Assembly: GCA_963665185.2 (NCBI GenBank)
Contig: CAXXPO010000018.1
Coordinates: forward strand, 186,001-250,000
Length of the DNA stretch: 64,000 nucleotides
Source of the DNA: G963665185 sp963665185
GTDB lineage: Bacteria; Desulfobacterota; Desulfovibrionia; Desulfovibrionales; Desulfovibrionaceae
Direction of reading: 5' to 3'
In this document: in pieces, positions 61,020-64,000 of the stretch
Layout of the letters: each line of letters opens with the position of its first letter
How positions within the stretch are numbered: the first letter of the stretch is position 1
Program-made: the position numbers and the translations under genes
The notes under the pieces: generated by a model
Databases searched by the model: none
The model's input: only the letters and a program-made list of their open reading frames with translations
Told to the model about the DNA's origin: nothing

Positions 61020-62075
61020 CTACCAGCGGCGGCCCAGCAATGGCAGCCAGTCCGGGGAGACAGCATCCCGGAAAGGCTCTCCTATATGTTCCAGAGGCCA
61101 GAGTCCGTCCTGCAATCGGATGCCCCAGACCTTCATCAGCCGCATGGGGTACTTTTGATTGCAGGAAAAGTTGTTGTCCGGTCCAATTTCGATCAGTTCG
61201 GATTCGTCACGCGTCGTGGCAGCCATGGTCAGGGGAAAGAATGTGGCTTGATGCAACAGGTGGCCTTTGGCGGCAAGCAGGGTCTGGCTGATGGGGACAA
61301 AATCTTCCTTCCACAGCCGGTGTCCCTGACTGGGCAGGGTCTCGTTGCAGACAAACGCAATGGGGGTGTCGCCGAGGCCGTGGTAGGTTGCCGTCGCCTT
61401 GGCATCGGCCACGACCACACTGCCTATTGCAAGTGTCTGCAATAGGGCGGCGGTGTGGGCAGCCACTTCTTTGTCTCGTTCCAGGGCGGTTATTTCAATC
61501 GAGGCAAAGCTGTTTCTCCGGGCGCAGATAGCCATGGCCACAGACAGGATGCCCGTACCTGCGCCGATGTCCAGTCCGATGAACCGGTTTGCAAAGAGTG
61601 AGGGGTCAAGGCGGCGGGTCATGATGTCGCCCAGAATATGGGCTGTCCGCGGCAGGTCGGCCACCATACACAGGGCAAAACCCAGTTTGAGCAGCCGGGA
61701 ACGCAGGTCGCTTTGCCCTTCCAGGCTGGCGGTTCCGTGCCTTCGGTGCACAAACTGGTCAAGTGTGCGCAGGGCTTCTGCTTCAGTGGGAGCGCGGTGA
61801 ATGTATTGGGGGTGGAGGTAGGCCAGCAGGAAATCCGCTGCAAACCGGCACAGAATCTGTCCGGGAAGTTTGCCGTCCGGGAACTGTGCCGGGTCGGACA
61901 ACACGTTCAGCCAGTCGGCCAGGGAGCGGGAGGGGCCGCACTCCGGCACAAGCACGGGCGTTTTCAGGGCAGGGCGATAAAGGAGCTGTTTGGCCGCCAG
62001 GGCAATATTTTGCTTTGGAAGCATGATATCGGGGCGGCTTTTGTCATGTGCGGGTTGTTTCGAATCCCGTCCCAT
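61020..62075 (-). CDS. SAM-dependent methyltransferase
   Basis: The 351-residue protein has the class I methyltransferase motif I FIGLDIGAGTGILSVAMA, then ALERDKEVAAHTAALL and VVVADAKATATYHGLGDTPIAFVCNETLPSQG, a pattern seen in protein methyltransferases of the PRMT-like type. The substrate is unknown. An N-terminal region of about 150 residues without known motifs precedes it. It follows the YkgJ-type gene on the minus strand by 30 bases. Confidence 0.78.
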   Translation of the reverse strand: MGRDSKQPAHDKSRPDIMLPKQNIALAAKQLLYRPALKTPVLVPECGPSRSLADWLNVLSDPAQFPDGKLPGQILCRFAADFLLAYLHPQYIHRAPTEAEALRTLDQFVHRRHGTASLEGQSDLRSRLLKLGFALCMVADLPRTAHILGDIMTRRLDPSLFANRFIGLDIGAGTGILSVAMAICARRNSFASIEITALERDKEVAAHTAALLQTLAIGSVVVADAKATATYHGLGDTPIAFVCNETLPSQGHRLWKEDFVPISQTLLAAKGHLLHQATFFPLTMAATTRDESELIEIGPDNNFSCNQKYPMRLMKVWGIRLQDGLWPLEHIGEPFRDAVSPDWLPLLGRRW

Positions 62076-62105
62076 GGCGACTCCTGAAGCGCGGCGTTTG
62101 GACCG

Positions 62106-62879
62106 CTATGCCATTTTTTTTGCCAGTGTTGCGCATTCGCCGAACAGAACCAGTTCCACCCAGTCCATGGCGAATGCCAGAGCGTTTTCCTCGTCCGCAA
62201 GAATGGCCTGCTGTCGGGCCTCGTCCACGTCCAGGCGTTTGAAAAGCTGCATGTCGCTGATGAAACGCTGAAAATTGTCCACCTGATAGACGGCCATGAG
62301 GATCATGGTTGCCCGTTTGGCATCCACGCAACGACCGGCCATTTTCTGCCTGGCCATGATGCCGATCCAGCGATCGTTGGAGACATTGTAGGGTTCCAGT
62401 CCCTGGTCGGCGAACCATTCGTCGATGGTCCATTCTTTTTCCTCGCGAAAGCCTTTGCAGTGCGGTTCCCGCACCAGGAAGAACTGCTCCACGATGCGTC
62501 CGCCTTCCCCCAGCTTGGCGGCCCGTCCTACGGGGTAGGTGCGGCAGGCGCCGGGGCGATTTTCATAGACCGAGCATCCGGTATCACGCACAAAGTGACA
62601 GGGGTGGTGCTGTCTTTCGGTCATGCGCAGCTTGAGCGCTGGAAAGCCGGTATCCGGGGCCACCAGAACTTCGGCCAGCCCTTCGATGAAATCCTTGCTG
62701 GAAAGACCCAGGCCCTTGCGCAATCGCAGCACGTCGTACGGTGTGAGTTGCAGGGTCAGGTCGCCGCAGCAGGCGTTGAAGCATTGCACTGCCGGATGGC
62801 AGGCAAAACGGAAAGCCTCGCCGTCCTTGATTTCCGGAAGGCTGTTCAAAAATTGTTCTGTGGCGTCAGGTTGGTTCAT
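62106..62879 (-). CDS. YkgJ-family Cys-cluster protein (putative Fe-S or zinc binding)
   Basis: The 257-residue protein has the YkgJ cysteine pattern: CHPAVQCFNACCGDLTLQLTPYDVLRLRKGL, then CHFVRDTGCSVYENRPGACRTYPVGR and EPHCKGF. These Cys may bind a metal cluster. The ATG at 62879 follows GGAG. A longer frame upstream of this start overlaps the other-strand transporter gene and shows no homology. It and the methyltransferase are probably cotranscribed. Confidence 0.85.
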   Translation of the reverse strand: MNQPDATEQFLNSLPEIKDGEAFRFACHPAVQCFNACCGDLTLQLTPYDVLRLRKGLGLSSKDFIEGLAEVLVAPDTGFPALKLRMTERQHHPCHFVRDTGCSVYENRPGACRTYPVGRAAKLGEGGRIVEQFFLVREPHCKGFREEKEWTIDEWFADQGLEPYNVSNDRWIGIMARQKMAGRCVDAKRATMILMAVYQVDNFQRFISDMQLFKRLDVDEARQQAILADEENALAFAMDWVELVLFGECATLAKKMA

Positions 62880-63056
62880 TTTTGCTCCAAAAGTATTGGG
62901 AATGTACGCTTCATACGTTCCCTTGCAGGGAATGGCAAGGCAGCCTGGTCCTTGCGGGCCGGGCGCAAGTCTGATAATGCGCAAAGCTTGGACTTCCGGG
63001 TTGTTTAGAGTGAGTCTGTTGCCAGACGTTCTTATCACATTTTTTGGAGGAAAACA

Positions 63057-63803
63057 GTGAAACGCATCGCCACAATCATCTGCTGTGCCATGCTGATGGC
63101 GGCTTTCGCAATGGTCGGTACGGCCATGGCCAAGAAAACCTATGTGAATGGTATTGATCTCAACTTTCCGCCTTATGGTTATGTGGACAAAACAGGACAG
63201 CCTGCCGGGTTTGACGTGGAGTCCATGGATTGGATTGCCAAGAAATTCGACTTCAACGTCAAGCACCAGCCCATGGATTGGTCGGGTATCATTCCCGCGC
63301 TGACCTCCGGCAAGATAGACCTTATCGCCTCGGGTATGAGCATTACTCCTGAACGTGAAAAAGTCGTTAATTTCTCCATTCCCTACAAGACCATCAAGCA
63401 GGTCATGGTGGTAAAGAACGGCTCCGATCTCACTCCGGCAACGATTCTTGACGGCCAGAAACGTCTTGGCGTGCAGCGCGGAACAACCGCCCTGGAATGG
63501 CTCGAAGAAAACAAGGACAAGCACAACTATACGCTGGTCATCTATGACTCCTCCCCCCTTGCCGTGCAGGACATGGTCATGGGACGCGTGGATGCCTGCC
63601 CCATGGACGACACCATTGCCAAGGAAGTCGCCAAGGCCAAGCCCGTCACCGTACTGGGTGAATTCGGCCAGCCTGCCGAATACTACGGCTATGCCGTGCG
63701 CAAGGAAGACAAGGAACTGCTTGAAACCATCAACAAGGGGCTGAATATGCTCATGAAAGACCCCTATTGGGACGAACTCAAGCACAAGTACGGCGTGAAA
63801 TAA
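63057..63803 (+). CDS. Polar amino acid ABC transporter, periplasmic binding protein
   Basis: The 248-residue protein begins at GTG 63057 after GGAGG. It has a signal peptide (MKRIATIICCAMLMAAFAMVGTAMAK) and the SBP family 3 fold: LNFPPYGYVDKTGQPAGFDVESMDWIAKKF, SGKIDLIASGMSITPEREKVVNFSIPY. It captures a polar amino acid for the permease that follows. Specificity cannot be read. Confidence 0.9.
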   Translation: MKRIATIICCAMLMAAFAMVGTAMAKKTYVNGIDLNFPPYGYVDKTGQPAGFDVESMDWIAKKFDFNVKHQPMDWSGIIPALTSGKIDLIASGMSITPEREKVVNFSIPYKTIKQVMVVKNGSDLTPATILDGQKRLGVQRGTTALEWLEENKDKHNYTLVIYDSSPLAVQDMVMGRVDACPMDDTIAKEVAKAKPVTVLGEFGQPAEYYGYAVRKEDKELLETINKGLNMLMKDPYWDELKHKYGVK

Positions 63804-63830
63804 TTTCCGCGTCTTCTCAGCCCTTTCCTG

Positions 63831-63872
63831 GAAAGGTCCTGGCTGTCATCAAAAGTCGGGACCTTTCTTTCC
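63831..63872 (+). terminator. Hairpin between binding protein and permease genes
   Basis: GAAAGGTCC (63831-63839) pairs with GGACCTTTC (63859-63867) across a loop of 19 bases, followed by TTTCC. It would reduce read-through into the permease. Confidence 0.55.
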
Positions 63873-63920
63873 GTAAAAAGGGGGCGCTTCTTTTCCCACT
63901 TTGTTACCTTTGGCAGGCGT

Positions 63921-64000
63921 ATGGAAAACGTATTTACAATCATCTGGGAAGCATTGCCCTACATTCTGGGCGGAACTTTGAACACCGTCCTGCTTGTGGC
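63921..64000 (+). CDS. Amino acid ABC transporter permease, N-terminal start only
   Basis: The frame MENVFTIIWEALPYILGGTLNTVLLV is the usual start of HisM/GlnP-type permeases, including the GGTLNTVLL segment. The rest lies beyond the window. Confidence 0.75.
   Translation, partial: MENVFTIIWEALPYILGGTLNTVLLV

Noticed and set aside
62880..63785. Long minus-strand open frame continuing upstream of the YkgJ-type gene
   Set aside because: It overlaps a clear plus-strand binding-protein gene, shows no homology, and the ATG at 62879 has its own ribosome site.
1..64000. CRISPR array, prophage or integrative element
   Set aside because: No regularly spaced repeats, phage genes, integrase or attachment-site duplication at the tRNA genes were seen.

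Overview
The window comes from the chromosome of a Gram-negative, anaerobic or microaerobic bacterium, most likely a sulfate reducer of the Desulfovibrionaceae/Desulfovibrionales. I infer this from gene content, not from any 16S sequence: a System I cytochrome c maturation cluster with the Cys-type CcmE, a pseudouridine synthase fused to dephospho-CoA kinase, a two-gene SUF-like Fe-S module, a bacteriohemerythrin and Cache-type chemoreceptor, and a sulfide-dependent type of Thi4. Gene order is housekeeping-like over most of the window, with one visibly decayed, transposon-rich zone.

Layout. 0-4.2 kb: the end of nadD, a response regulator-EAL gene and two ADP-heptose:LPS glycosyltransferase genes. 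The EAL gene and the first transferase each carry two single-base homopolymer indels. 4.4-10.8 kb: a CNNM/CorC-type membrane protein, then ccmE and ccmFABCD plus a TPR protein for cytochrome c biogenesis. 11.0-16.0 kb: livKHMGF branched-chain amino acid ABC transporter, with a terminator hairpin after livK. 16.0-20.9 kb: guaB, guaA, tatB and a tatC with a long acidic N-terminal extension. 21.1-23.3 kb: hisB, a lipoprotein, hisA and a CopZ-like metal-binding protein, all overlapping. 23.4-26.4 kb (minus strand): a DUF3179 protein and upp-uraA. 26.6-31.2 kb: rluD-coaE fusion, rhomboid protease and a SufC/SufB-type pair. 31.3-35.2 kb: EamA transporter, APC amino acid permease and cheV. 35.4-42.5 kb: tRNA-Val(GAC), then thrS-infC-rpmI-rplT-pheS-pheT, in which infC appears to start at an AUA codon inside thrS. 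42.6-44.7 kb: bacteriohemerythrin, a DUF523-DUF1722 protein and a HAD hydrolase.

44.8-47.7 kb holds a three-gene operon: a MoxR AAA+ ATPase, a DUF2201 protein (HExxH plus VWA) and an unrecognised protein. It is read from a promoter whose spacer contains a perfect 7-1-7 style palindrome, as for a Fur-family operator. 47.8-49.6 kb is an intact IS1182-like element (TTAA target duplication) inserted in an IS1380-like transposase remnant. 49.7-55.4 kb: tRNA-Leu(CAG), ribF, a ClC channel with CBS domains and a methyl-accepting chemotaxis protein. 55.5-58.3 kb is a decay zone with a DUF523 protein, small orphan genes, fragments of IS481, hsp20 and IS1380 genes, a small cytochrome with a CXCH instead of CXXCH heme motif, and a probable hemerythrin relic. 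58.5-64.0 kb: TPP riboswitch-thi4, a YdjM-like membrane protein, an alpha/beta hydrolase, a 29-bp perfect inverted repeat, a methyltransferase, a YkgJ-type Cys-cluster protein and the start of a polar amino acid ABC transporter.

No CRISPR array, rRNA, prophage or recognised defence island is visible. The least characterised coherent system is the MoxR-DUF2201-unknown operon. Assignments rest on motif recognition by eye; no database search was run.
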